Shown one piece after another: positions 1 through 10,434 of a DNA stretch of 64,000 bases; position 1 is the first letter of the stretch, and every line of letters starts with the position of its first letter. The stretch covers positions 6,889,908 through 6,953,907 of the forward strand of contig NC_087082.1 of assembly GCF_026151205.1 (NCBI RefSeq). The letters run 5' to 3'. The notes beneath the pieces were generated by a model. That model did not search any database. It was not told where the DNA came from and saw only the letters and a list, made by a program, of their open reading frames with translations. The DNA comes from Bolinopsis microptera. Lineage: Eukaryota > Ctenophora > Tentaculata > Lobata > Bolinopsidae. The translations under genes and the position numbers were made by a program.

Positions 1-318
1 ATCGTTTACCCTATCAAACGGGATAACTTCCACCGGGTTATATATATATTACGCCGGTACAATTTTATATATATTACACCAGTACAATCATTCAAATATT
101 TATCTTTATTTTATTGTCTTTTTGATGGGTTTCCAAAAGAACTGCAGAAACTTACTAAGATTATCAGTCCGTCACACAGATTTATCAATCATCTTCTGTA
201 CCTGAATGAAAAAGAATGTTATGACAAAACTCTCCAGTCTTCCGGATATAATACGATAGTTGTTTACTCATCTTTCTAAAAACAAATATGCGGCCTGCCA
301 AAACCCACGGTGTAAAAA

Positions 319-377
<59 letters not shown>

Positions 378-708
378 TGTAAAATTCCCCCCCCCCCCGA
401 GCTCTGCCATTTTCAGCAGTCAGATTTTATCTGACAACCCGCCCCTTCTAAGTGCTGCCACCTGGACAACACAGCCTTTGGCATGCAAAATAACGGGTAA
501 ATTGTAACAATAATGTAAGGGTGTCTTCTATAAGCTGATGAAAATGTACTTTCCCTTGATTTTTTTCTTTTCTTAAAAGTAATACCAGTATGATGGAACA
601 AAATGAATAAGCACGAATAGAAAAGCATACCTTACCTAACCAGACCTTATTTGAACGGACGTTAATTGGACGCTGAAGGCCGCTACGAACTTATTGTCCG
701 AGATATGA
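1..708. other. Intergenic, no gene recognised
   Basis: AT-rich sequence with no open frame resembling a protein family. It holds the long G homopolymer annotated separately and short AT runs near the left edge. The reading frame near 413-628 on the minus strand has no recognisable domain and I leave it out. Confidence 0.6.
319..375. repeat. 57-nt G homopolymer
   Basis: An uninterrupted run of 57 G is followed eleven bases later by a run of 12 C (387-398). Such a long pure G tract is unusual in an AT-rich animal genome and may be a real microsatellite or an assembly or sequencing artefact. Confidence 0.9.
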
Positions 709-1071
709 CTACTTTTTAATTTCGGTCAATTTAGTTTCTATCATCAGAGTAACACTCAAAACGGCAACCAGGAAAATGGACATTCTCACCGAAAACGTTA
801 CGGCAATGAGATATGCTGAACATAAAGTGGAACTTCTGTAAATCATAGGCTTCCTGTTGTTCAGAAGCGAGGTTAACACAGGAAGAGACGAGATTCTGGT
901 GATGATGTCTACAACAGCTATTGTGATGTAAAGTTTATCTGGGAGGGTTTTCCGTTTGTTTGACCAGAAGAACCACAAAGCTGATATGTTTCCCACGAGC
1001 GACACAACAAGAATTATTATTAGAATAATTCCAATTATCTTGTCAGTTGTTTCGGACTGCTGCAATGACAT
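709..1071 (-). pseudogene. Rhodopsin-like GPCR N-terminal fragment
   Basis: The 120-residue frame reads like the first part of a class A seven-transmembrane receptor. TM1 contains a GN motif (VGNISALWFFW, about residues 26-36). TM2 has an Asp-containing segment around DKLYITIAVVD. A TM3-like hydrophobic stretch follows, ending in SVT, where many invertebrate receptors have SVTR in place of DRY. The frame then diverges and stops, so TM4-TM7 and the intracellular loops are missing. A degraded second copy of the last codons lies at 2445-2515. It is either a truncated receptor pseudogene or a first exon whose splice donor I cannot find. The class A assignment is from pattern only; ligand and subtype are unknown. 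Confidence 0.55.
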
Positions 1072-1802
1072 TTCAACTCCTAATAATTGAAGTTTTGGGT
1101 GATAGACGGTGTAATGTGTCAGATTTTAAAAAGACAAATCAAACTTTTACCAACTCAAAGAGGCACTAGGTGTAATGTATTCGGATATTGCATACAAAAT
1201 CGAACAATTGATAAAAACTATATCAAAAAAGCATCTGATTTGTTTGGTTTGATTAGGAGAAACTCTCACGCTGCACCATGCTGTGTATGACTTATTCACA
1301 ACTTCAGTGCATCTTGAATATAAAATACAACACCACCGTATGAGGCATCGGATTATAAAATTTCAAACAACAATAAAACAAAAGTGCTTCGTCTAGGTGT
1401 CATTGTTTTAGGAGATTCATCTTATTTCAGCTGAGTATCATGCTGAAGTCTGAACAGTATTAGTATGACTACTATACAGTCAACTAACCAGTATAAACAA
1501 AGGCCTGAGAAAAACTCCAAAACTTTATAAAATGATCTGTAGAATTGAGTTCAGACGGATGATAATGAATCACTCTGCACTCGGCTGCCAGACCTTAGGT
1601 CAGGAGTGATATGACCACCATATACGTCATCAAGTAATTAATTAGTAATTTCATTCAAAAATATTGATATTTGACCAATTTATGGGCCAAAATCGATCAA
1701 ATTTGGTGCGTATGCCCAAATATGGTCATATGGTTTTTGGCTCATACTCAGTCATTTTTTGCCCAATCTTGATGAAAATTCGTATACTTGTTCAGGGGAC
1801 CA
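1072..1802. other. Intergenic, nothing recognised
   Basis: AT-rich DNA between the GPCR fragment and the transposase remnant. No exon with a recognisable product, RNA gene or tandem repeat was seen. Confidence 0.5.
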
Positions 1803-2018
1803 CTAGCTACAAGAAGAGCACATAAAATCTGGGTTTTGGGCATGTCCAGGGTATTTGGCTAAATTGGGCCTAATTTGAACCAAATATGGGCGTGGCTGCC
1901 CCGCGGGCACCGTTTGGCGGTTGGGGTCGGGGACCCCCTCAAAAGTTCGGTCACCGGTCCTAGTTTGTTGGTCAACTGCTATCTCGAAACCAAGTTTTAC
2001 AAAAAACTTAGGGTGAAC

Positions 2019-2234
2019 CCCCCCCTTAACATGCAAGTTTGAAGCTTGTTGTTCCTTTATAGCACGAAAATAGTCTTGAACAGAGGGCTTTGGGCGATTC
2101 ACTTGGGTTTTGAAACCTCTGTGAAACCTCTCCACCATGTAAGAGGTCCGAGGGAACTCCGGATCCTGAAGAATACTGGTGAAATGATTCAGTTTCCTGA
2201 CCCAACGTCTCCCAGTGCGGCACTCAACCCTCAC
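2019..2234 (-). pseudogene. MULE-type transposase C-terminal remnant
   Basis: The minus-strand frame contains VERFHRGFKTQV followed by a PSVQDYFRAIKEQQ-like stretch. This is the signature of the C-terminal part of MULE/FLYWCH-associated transposase-like proteins, which usually read NxVEGWHRxF...HPxxWxFIxxLKxEQ. The catalytic DDE core that would lie upstream is absent, and the downstream frame up to 1803 looks non-coding. A degenerate 80-bp MITE abuts the upstream end at 2238. This is a relic with no expected function; the family assignment rests on this single motif. Confidence 0.5.
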
Positions 2235-2237
2235 TAA

Positions 2238-2319
2238 TACCTGGGGACCCCAGGATTAGTGACTAGTATTCATAAACACATAGATATGGCGGAATGACAG
2301 GCTGAGAGCGGCCCAGTAA
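2238..2319. mobile_element. Degenerate copy of the 80-bp MITE
   Basis: It starts ATACCTGGGGACCCCAGG and ends GGCGGAATGACAGGCTGAG followed by CGGCCCAGTAA, matching the two cleaner copies at 4546-4625 and 25705-25785. No convincing target-site duplication remains, so this is an older copy. Confidence 0.7.
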
Positions 2320-2444
2320 CACAAGTGGTATTACATTCGTGCTAGAATGCCTGTTGTCATGGCATCCGAGCTAGCCGTGGCCAGTTTTTGCAAAATCATA
2401 CAATCCCTAACGTTCATTTTAATGTCCCCCCAAATGTATTCCAC

Positions 2445-2515
2445 TGAGAACTTATTGTCCAGCTAAGGATAATACTACTTTTAAATTTCGGTCAATTTCA
2501 ATTTATATCATCCGA
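2445..2515 (-). repeat. Second remnant of the GPCR 3' end
   Basis: The segment around AATTTCGGTCAATTT and the preceding ACTTATTGTCC block match 690-745, which includes the last codons and stop of the GPCR fragment. Alignment is interrupted by small indels. It shows that the receptor tail sits in a duplicated or transposed segment. Confidence 0.5.
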
Positions 2516-2765
2516 CTAAATTATATTAACATTTTAATGCTTTTCTTGCTTGTATTAAAAGTCGATTAAAAAAATTTTCTTCTAAAATTGGTAAAAAACG
2601 CTCAAAAAATGAAATATTTTGGATTCTTAATGGTTTTGAATGCCTTCGAGCGTTCATTTTAATGTCCGATCAGGAAATGTCCCGCCAAATAACGTCTGAT
2701 AAGGTATAAAATGCCTGAGACTATCGTAATCCATGTAAAATCTATCTTTCATGAAATTATACGAC

Positions 2766-5700
2766 TCACTTGTTCACTTTCTGAATATCCAAGCACCGTT
2801 TCATCATGGGAGCTGTGCTGGAACTGTTTGAAGAGGAGGAGGAGGAGTTAAGGGACCGCTTGATACCTCGGGCTTTGGAAAGGGGCTGCAGAGGGCCGAC
2901 CAGATGACGCACTCTCGAGTCTACCAAGGAAATGTTATCTTTAGTTCAAGTAAATATCATAACTTATATTGAAGATTGTAGCAATTTACTATTCTTATAA
3001 GTAAATTCTTTATCCACTTACCACCCTTTTCTTTTTCCATCTTGGCGGTCGCAATACTGTTTGTCAATCTCTTCAGCTTCTCCTTTCTTTCTATCACCTT
3101 ATCCTACGTAATTTAGTGTGTTCGTCAAAAATTGAGTTGACAGTGTGTCTTGAGTGTTTGAATAAAGGGGGAGGGGGGGGGATGAGTAGATGACAGTTTA
3201 AATGTTTGTATTATACAGAGGGGGTGCTATTTTACCCAGTACATAGTTTTCCAGCTGTCACCCATCAGAGCATTTGACCGGAACTCTGATTCCACCAACT
3301 TTTTCCACACTGACTCTAATGTGCCTGACAACGAAGTGATTTGCCAAAATATTTCATTATGTGTCTTGACTTCATAATGCCACATTAGTCAGTACACTGT
3401 ACAATGACGAATGAGACGCATCAAAACACGAACAAATTTAATTAATTCCCCGAACTAGTATTTCTTACCACGGATAGGAGGATTTCTGTGTTCTATTAGG
3501 TTGAGTTGTTCAGCACTGCACCTGAAAGTGGACATTTCTTATCAGAAATTCACGAAATGAAATATAGCTTTATTCTGACTTTTTAGAGTACAAGTAAAAA
3601 ATCATGAAAATCGTGATTAAAAAAAATTTGATCATAATTCTTTAACTTGATAGTTAATAATAACATACTAACTTCAACAACGCAGGTCTGAGGTAATCAC
3701 AGGTAAGTGTCCCAGTGTGATATATGGAGTCCACATTTTGCACCAGGACTCGCATCGCTAAATCTCTCAACTGGTCACTGACGGAAATAACAGACATGTG
3801 ATAATAATCCGCAAAAAAACCGGCAGATTTTTTAACCATCTGCTGAATCAAGCGTGTTTAAAATTGCTAATTACCGGAGGTCGGTAAACCTAAACTTTGG
3901 AAATTGTATTGAATATCCTTCGATTCAACCGATATTCAAAAATATAACAGACTTTAGAGCATGTCAATCAGCCATTTAATACGGTCCTGACTTTCTAGCA
4001 GTATATGAAATTACTAACATTTTGAAGATTGTCTTGCTCCCGAGTAAATACCCCAAGTATTGTTTGTTTTCGTAAATGCTGAGTCATGGTGAAGTGAAGA
4101 TGCTTCTGAAACAAGAAATTAGAAATCAAATTTCACAGTTGGTAAATGAGGGCAGGGCACTATTATATTATATATAGCTGCATGCATTAGATGCTCGCGA
4201 CGCATATAATATATTTATTATTATACGTACTAGTGTAACCCGTGCCTATGGCCGGGACTTCACCATCGCAGTTGAATTGCAAAAGTATAAAAGTTAAAAT
4301 TGTGCAAAAGTATAAACTCGCTCAGTTGAAACCGACCGCATTAGAGTGAATTTAATTCTGAGCTCCCATCACGTAATACGTATCTAATAGTAATACTTAA
4401 TAGGCTCCACTGCCAAACTACCTAATTATGTACAAAGCAGTTATTAGGTGAGCTGTAAATGGGGAGAGAGAGTGAGAGTGTGAGAGAGGGACAAAAAGTG
4501 AGTCACTTTTGATATCACATTTGCAGTACAAAACCATCAATTAAATTACCTGAGGACCCCAGGCTATTATGTTCATTAACATAATAGAGATTAGGCGGAA
4601 TGACAGGCTGAGCGCGGCCCAGTAACAATTAAACTACTTGCCAATGGCCGATTTTTAAAACATTTGCTTCGTCAGAGATTTGTCGAAACTATACCGTAAA
4701 AACCAGTCCCATAAATCTTACCATTTTTTGATTAAACTGTTTGGAAATTTCCTACACAATGACACATTTTCTGGGATTATTAGTGTTGCATGATATTATG
4801 GATGACCTTGCTGTACGGCAAGTTAAACAAGGATCTGAAACTACTAGGTTCCGTACAGACTCAACTCTGCACCCGTGTCAATAATGTTCATTATATGCAA
4901 GCCTCTTGATTTATTATATGCGCGCGCGTATATAATATATATATATTATAATTTAAATATATTAAAGAAGTCACGTGTTTTGCGCAACAAAATCACTAGA
5001 AACTCTCCCGCGCGTGCCGGCTACGTTTTCAAGAAGACCGTATCTGCGAGGGCCCGGCTCTGGATTATTACGCAAAAGCATGTTGTCACGTCACTCCGTA
5101 ACACGTTGACAGAATAAAGTGTTTCGTGGGCTCGGTTCGCATAAGCCACCGCCTAGCAAGTAGTATATTGAACCTACCTATTGAACCTATTGATAGGTTT
5201 AGAAGTAGGCATCTTCACGGCCATCACGCAATCTGCGGACCACCTATTTAATGAATCACATGCCAATATTTTGCTACTCGGTAACATACATCAATGCAAT
5301 GATAGCACTTACTTGATTTTTTGACGTTAGGCCTGTAAAAATACACTTGCAGGGGTCCTTTCTCCACGATTTTTTTGGGTGCTGGTTCCTTAACATCACT
5401 TGTTGAGTCACTGGTAGAGTCGATAACTTGCTTTTTCCATTTTCTGACCAACTGCTTTGAGATTTCAACGATTTCTGCACTCTCGTGACTTTTAAAACCG
5501 TTTATCAATTTTCCAATTCCCGTCTCCTGGAGAAAAAGTCTCTTTATAAGATAAAATACATTAGAAAAGAGGATTCAAGTTGCTTTAGAGAAGAACCATG
5601 GACGAACAGAACTATATAATTGTTATCTGAACTGAAAAACTTTATTGCAATCAGACAAAAAAAGGTGGCATATAAGAATACCACGTGATGCCCAAATATG

Positions 5701-6019
5701 GTCAATTACATACCTTAAGAATACCCACAGTCATTTGATACCCATCAAGCTTGTTGAAAATCTTCAGGTAAAACTTGCTCTGAAAGCATTAAAATCATAC
5801 CAGTTGTTTTATTACATTTTATGGGCGCTACTAATAAGGTATTATACTCTATTAGTATTAATAATAACCCTTTTTTGAAGAACCATAATAACTTTTCACA
5901 CTTTCTCTTTGAAAAAATAAAAATCCCAAATATTTTTAAAAACTTACTGGGTGTTCGGTCTGTTTAAGTAATTTGCTCAAATTTGCCACCTTCTTCTTTA
6001 TCTTTTCTTCATCATTCAT
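2766..6019 (-). CDS. ELOA: Elongin A (RNA polymerase II elongation factor subunit), nine coding exons
   Basis: Elongin A is the large subunit of the Elongin (SIII) complex, which stimulates Pol II elongation and recruits Elongin B/C in the nucleus. I assembled coding exons from splice sites at 6019-5948, 5779-5714, 5526-5313, 4105-4019, 3842-3673, 3521-3469, 3324-3236, 3103-3022 and 2920-2766 (stop TGA). Exons 1-3 give a TFIIS N-terminal (LW) domain with the signature ETGIGKLINGF. Exons 5-8 give the Elongin-A domain, including QNVDSIY, KCSAEQLNLIEHRN and DSWKTMYW, the counterparts of human NIDSIY, RCTPDQLYRIEEYN and ESWREMY. The last exon is basic and Ser-rich. Donors are mostly gtaag/gttag. 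Phases agree from exon 5 to the stop, but exon 3-4-5 is ambiguous by one nucleotide: exon 3 may end at gtgtat, or exon 4 may use a GC donor. The product is about 330 aa, shorter than human Elongin A, mainly in the linker. A MITE sits in intron 3. Confidence 0.85.
4546..4625. mobile_element. 80-bp hAT/P-like MITE with 8-bp target duplication
   Basis: The element runs TTACCTGAGG...GCCCAGTAA and is bracketed by an exact 8-bp direct repeat, CAATTAAA (4538-4545 and 4626-4633). It contains a CCTGAGGACCCCAGG near-palindrome and a second hairpin around TATTATGTTCATTAACATAATA. An 8-bp duplication fits hAT or P superfamily transposition. It lies in an intron of the Elongin A gene. Confidence 0.8.
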
Positions 6020-6386
6020 CACTGCAGGCAAGAAAATATGTTAAACAAAAATATGTGCAACTATTAATATTACATCTTCTCGGTAAATCTAAATGGTAAA
6101 ACATGATAAAATATTTGCAGAAGGCATTTCATTGGAATGTTCCATGCAACAATCTCACACCGATATAATCAACTACTATACACATTAGAGACGATCTAAT
6201 ATGATAAGAGCAAAACAATAACATTGAAAACAATGTAAAACTCTGAATGAGGTAAAATTGGGATGAATCAAGAATTTTAAAAAGTATAATATAATATAAA
6301 ACTTTGTAGACTAAGCAGTTACATCACCGCTTATAATGTGATAACAATAGTTATCGCACTCCTATTTACCTGTTAATCACAGCCGA

Positions 6387-6434
6387 AATGTACTACCAGG
6401 GCAATAACTATTGTTATTGCCCTGGTAGTACATT
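6387..6434. repeat. Perfect 22-bp inverted repeat with 4-nt loop
   Basis: AATGTACTACCAGGGCAATA plus AC is followed by the loop TATT and then the exact reverse complement. Fragments of the same sequence (ATAACAATAGTTAT, AGTTATTGC) occur within 60 bp on both sides. It could be a short foldback element or the fused termini of a MITE. Confidence 0.85.
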
Positions 6435-6668
6435 GCCCTCCCAGTTATTGCAACCCTATTTAATGCATTATATTATCGTAAACAAGAGTGAGATAAGAAC
6501 TTTTACATTATAGACAGTTACACACTGATCATGAGAGAATGTAACTTATAAAATTATCAGGCATTATAAAAAGATTCAAACATTCGTTGAGTGGGATATC
6601 TGTTATAGTTTTCCCTGTTCAGGTTCAGTAAAAAGGTTCATAGCAACTATTCCGGCTACTTTATAGCC

Positions 6669-6721
6669 GGAATAAAGTTATAAATAAAGTTATAAATAAA
6701 GTTATGAATAAAGTTATAAAT
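6669..6721. repeat. Short AATAAAGTTATA tandem repeat
   Basis: About four copies of a 12-bp unit, with one A-to-G change in the third copy. It is a simple microsatellite-like block. Confidence 0.85.
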
Positions 6722-6991
6722 TTTCAGCACCATAGCATAGTTCTAATAAGTAATTAATTAGTACATACTATAAAAAATCCCATGATGTTAAACAAAACAT
6801 TTCCCAATTAAATTACTGTCAATTAATTTTATAATTAATTTTCACTTCTTCCGTTTTCTTGGCGGAAAATTAAAATTAACTCAACTTAAGAACTTAACCA
6901 CAAGTTAAATTAAGTTAAGCCTGATAAAGAATAAAACAATTCATGCAAATGCGGAGGTAATATCGGATCTATGATTTTTGGTTACCACTAT

Positions 6992-6997
6992 TTTATT
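6992..6997 (-). terminator. Polyadenylation signal AATAAA for the zinc-finger gene
   Basis: The minus strand reads AATAAA starting three bases after the TGA stop of the C2H2 gene at 7000-7002. This implies a very short 3' UTR if it is used. Confidence 0.4.
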
Positions 6998-6999
6998 GT

Positions 7000-7893
7000 T
7001 CACAACTTCCTACAGACATGCTCCTTTTGAATAAAGGGAGCTAAAATTTCTTTCATCGACTGGCTGCCCTCACCATGTTTCTTCATAACATGCTCATCAA
7101 GCAATTTCTGATATTTGAAGATGGTAAAGCATACTGAGTACTTGATGATGTTTTTAGGGACCTTTACTTTCATCTTGAAATGCATTTCTTTCTGATGTGC
7201 ACGTAGATTTCGGGAAAAGAAATTCGAGTAATCACAAATTTCACATTTATAAGGAGGATCAGATGTAGTGTGAGAGACAGCGTGTTGTGTCAACCTAGTC
7301 ATGAGATTAGTTGTGTAACTGCAGTCCGGACAAGAGAGCAGCCTTTTACCCGTGTGTGTTGTTTCGTGCTTCAACATACTCTTTCTATCATTGGTTGAGT
7401 AAGAGCATTTGAGACATTTGTAAGATTTTGGCCCTTCACTGTGGATATTTATCACATGAAATTTAAGTGCACTTCGTGAGGCGAATTTCTTATCACAGTC
7501 ATCGCATTCGATGTAATCTCCAGTGTGTGTTCTTATGTGATTTGTCAATTTGTTCCTGAATTTGCTCTTGTAGTCGCAATAATCACACGAAAACAGCTGA
7601 CGGTGATGTTTTCCATCGTGGAGATGTAACCCGTATTGGGAGGGAAAGTGTATGTCACAAATACTACAAACAAATATGGCTCCTTCTGCCTGATGCACAA
7701 GATAATGCTTTTTAAGCCCTTGTTTATTTGTACTTTTGAAGTTGCACTGTGAACAAGGGTACATCACATTAAGGTGACGCAGGCAGTGATACTTAAATGA
7801 ATTTTTATGTACGGTTGTAAAAGAGCACTTTGGACAATCGTATCTTTTAGTATCACCAGCAGAGGTATTCTCAACCCGCTGCCGCTTGGACAT
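7000..7893 (-). CDS. C2H2 zinc-finger protein, 297 aa, about nine fingers
   Basis: This is a predicted nuclear DNA-binding protein. After a short basic N-terminus (KRQRVE, possible nuclear signal) come consecutive C2H2 fingers from about residue 18 to 275. Spacing is Cx2C-x12-Hx3-5H; examples begin YDCPKCSF, YPCSQCNF, FVCSICDI, FSCDYCDY, IECDDCDK, YKCLKCSY, LSCPDCSY and YKCEICDY. Linkers are only partly of the TGEKP type (THTGD, THTGK). The last finger has lost its first cysteine (KYSVC instead of CxxC), so it is probably non-functional. No KRAB, BTB, SCAN or ZAD domain is present. The single-exon frame begins at a real ATG at 7893 with in-frame stops upstream. Fingers are diverse in sequence, unlike the repetitive gene at 27.4 kb, so this looks like an older, selected gene. 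Targets are unknown. Confidence 0.8.
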   Translation of the reverse strand: MSKRQRVENTSAGDTKRYDCPKCSFTTVHKNSFKYHCLRHLNVMYPCSQCNFKSTNKQGLKKHYLVHQAEGAIFVCSICDIHFPSQYGLHLHDGKHHRQLFSCDYCDYKSKFRNKLTNHIRTHTGDYIECDDCDKKFASRSALKFHVINIHSEGPKSYKCLKCSYSTNDRKSMLKHETTHTGKRLLSCPDCSYTTNLMTRLTQHAVSHTTSDPPYKCEICDYSNFFSRNLRAHQKEMHFKMKVKVPKNIIKYSVCFTIFKYQKLLDEHVMKKHGEGSQSMKEILAPFIQKEHVCRKL

Positions 7894-8059
7894 TCTGAAT
7901 GTTTAGTAGAGTTAGAATATGAAGCAATGACACTTGACAGAACATCTGTCTTCATGCTATCTTCTTGTGGGCCACCTAGGTCCGGTCTCTCTTTAAAAAA
8001 AGGGAACAGAGCAATCGATAAAGATATGGAAATGTGGAGTTGTTTGTCTATTAGAGGGT

Positions 8060-8639
8060 GGATAAATTAGTGAAATACTTTGTGTATAAACCTAATATTA
8101 TGGTAGTGAAGCAATTAATACACGGCAGAGTTTACAAAAAATGAATTGGTCAGAATAAAAACGTATAAAAACTTTATAATTTAACATAGATTTTGATAAA
8201 AATTCTTTAAAAGCAATTATATCGATCGCACATTAAACAACTACAAACAGGAACTTATATGAAAAAGATAAAAAATTAACAAAAATATTCTCCTTATAAC
8301 ATATTCAATCTGTTGACATCTGTTGACAGACTACAGTCAATAACATTAAAATACGACACCAATAATACTCATAAAAACTACATCATAGCAAAATCTGAAT
8401 TAAACATGAATTAAAAATCAGCCAACAGAGTTATACATACAAATATTTCTTGTGTTTGAATTTTGAAATCAAACATAAAAGTTTACAGAACGTTCAACGT
8501 CTGGAATGTGGATGTTATCTTACTAAAATATAAAAAGAACATATCGCAGCCAAAAATAACCAAACATCAAATATCAAATTTCATTGAATTAAAAACAAGT
8601 TTTTCACAATCATACAAAAAGAACTTTCAAAATCTACTG
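8060..8639. other. AT-rich spacer
   Basis: Strongly AT-rich with no recognisable exon. Small open frames here have low-complexity Lys/Asn/Ile composition. Confidence 0.5.
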
Positions 8640-8861
8640 TCATTCCAAATCTACATAAACATGTGTATCAGTTGTCGTGAAGTCAGAAGTTTCGGGTGAA
8701 CTTGAACACCCGGCCGGACTCCTGTCAAAAAGTGGAACATTCTCCGGATTGAGAATCCCTCTTTTTGCTCTTCTCTTGCAAATTATAGCAGTTGCTACAA
8801 CTACGAACACTGAAATATAAGACGTTATAAGACGTAATATTTGATACAAGAGAAACACCAT
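8640..8861 (-). CDS. Small single-pass membrane protein or terminal exon, 73 aa
   Basis: The frame starts MVFLLYQILRLITSYISVFV, giving one hydrophobic segment of about 22 residues ending VVVATAIIC, followed by a basic stop-transfer KRRAKRG. A Ser/Thr/Pro-rich tail follows, ending HVYVDLE, which resembles a tyrosine-based phosphorylation or sorting motif. It has the appearance of the last exon of a type I receptor (TM plus cytoplasmic tail), with the extracellular exons upstream on the minus strand. The adjacent minisatellite at 8957-9481 may sit in the preceding intron. No family is recognised. It could also be a chance frame. Confidence 0.35.
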   Translation of the reverse strand: MVFLLYQILRLITSYISVFVVVATAIICKRRAKRGILNPENVPLFDRSPAGCSSSPETSDFTTTDTHVYVDLE

Positions 8862-8956
8862 TTTCGGACGTGAGGAGAGTTAGGACTCCAATATGATTTA
8901 TAAAGTTAGTGATACCTACCAGCTAATACTGTGTAATGAGCATTTCACATTTTAAG

Positions 8957-9481
8957 GTACATAACAGGTAGTACTACATACTACATACCAGGTAGTACTA
9001 CATACTACATAACAGGTAGTACTACATACTACATAACAGGTAGTACTACATACTACATTCCAGGTAGTACTACATACTACATACCAGGTAGTACTACATA
9101 CTACACACCAGGTTGTACTACATACTACATACCAGGTTGTACTACATACTACATACTACATACCAGGTAGTACTACATACTACATACCAGGTAGTACTAC
9201 ATACTACATACCAGGTAGTACTACATACTACATACCAGGTAGTACTACATACTACATACTACATACCAGGTAGTACTACCTACTAGATACCAGGTGGTAC
9301 TACATACTACATACCAGGTAGTGCTACATACTACATAACAGGTAGTGCTACATACTACATAACAGGTAGTACTACATACTACATACCAGGTAGTACTACA
9401 TACTACATACCAGGTAGTACTACATACTACATACTACATACCAGGTAGTACTACATACTACATACCAGGTTGTACTACATA
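8957..9481. repeat. 24-bp minisatellite
   Basis: About 21 copies of a 24-bp unit, GGTAGTACTACATACTACAT plus ACCA, with point variants (GGTTGTACT, AACA for ACCA). In some copies an internal 8-bp TACTACAT duplication lengthens the unit. It is AT-rich and non-coding. Confidence 0.95.
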
Positions 9482-10434
9482 CCTACTAGTGTAGACGTTA
9501 TTATTATTAGACCTACTAAATACTAATTTAAACAGCGGATATCTGCCAAAGAAAGAAAAAACTAGCCTAAAGAAAATATGAATTACATTATCTGCAATAT
9601 TAAAATTCAATATTCCGCGTCCTAACCTAAAACTGTGACAGTCCAAAAGAAAGGATTCTCAGTAATAAGGGAGGGGACACGTAAAGGGACTATATCAGTG
9701 TCTCCGCAGCATTGGTACACGTTTGTACCGTTAAACTTGACTTTACAGCAATCTATCACACATTCTATCACGCGGTGTGCGTCTACACACCTCATCCTAT
9801 TGATGATTAAATAATTAATTAATTAAAACAAATTATATCGTTAGAATGTAAGACGGTTCAATAAAATGTGGTATACTATGATAAATAAAGTTTTAATAAT
9901 CCTGCATAAAATATCAGTTTCGATATTTATTAGATCATTGCGAATTTGAATAACTTTATTATGCTATTAACGTTGAAAATATGTGCTGATCTTTTTAATT
10001 ATGCCATGATCTATCTCACTTTTCTAAAATATGACATGTCACATTGTTGGAACGGTGGATTAGTTCATTATGACAAGAAAAACAGTGAAACAAGGATCAC
10101 ATGGCAGACAATCTGACTCAATTTCACGATGACGTACAAGTTTGTAACTTATGTTCTTAACAATGTTTCATGTTAACTGGATAGTAACATGATCTGTAAT
10201 GATATTCAACGATAAGAGGACATACAGATAGTAAAATATTAGAACTATCATGTCAGACAATTTAAGGATACTCATGCCTGTGTTTAATAAATAATACTAA
10301 AGATACCTCTATTTAAACATAACATGGAAAATTCTCATGACTTTATATTTTCATACTTTAACTTAAAAAACCTTTGTGCTCGTAACACCTCACAACTTAA
10401 TTACATTACAGTTTATCGTACTACAAATCAATGT
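9482..10434. other. Spacer downstream of the glutaredoxin-like gene
   Basis: AT-rich sequence with no recognisable gene, holding the probable 3' flank of the minus-strand gene that ends at 10435. No RNA gene or mobile-element termini were identified. Confidence 0.5.

Larger units (their letters stand above)
6020..6999. other. Intergenic between Elongin A and zinc-finger genes
   Basis: AT-rich spacer upstream of the Elongin A start. It holds the 22-bp perfect hairpin at 6387-6434 and a short tandem repeat at 6669-6721. No exon or RNA gene was recognised. Confidence 0.5.

Noticed and set aside
2804-2908. Short plus-strand Glu-rich frame resembling a Harbinger-type protein start
   Set aside because: It is antisense to the Ser-rich last exon of Elongin A, whose splice site and phase fit the rest of the gene.
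8957-9481. CRISPR-like direct repeats
   Set aside because: Units are contiguous without spacers and the sequence is eukaryotic; it is an ordinary minisatellite.
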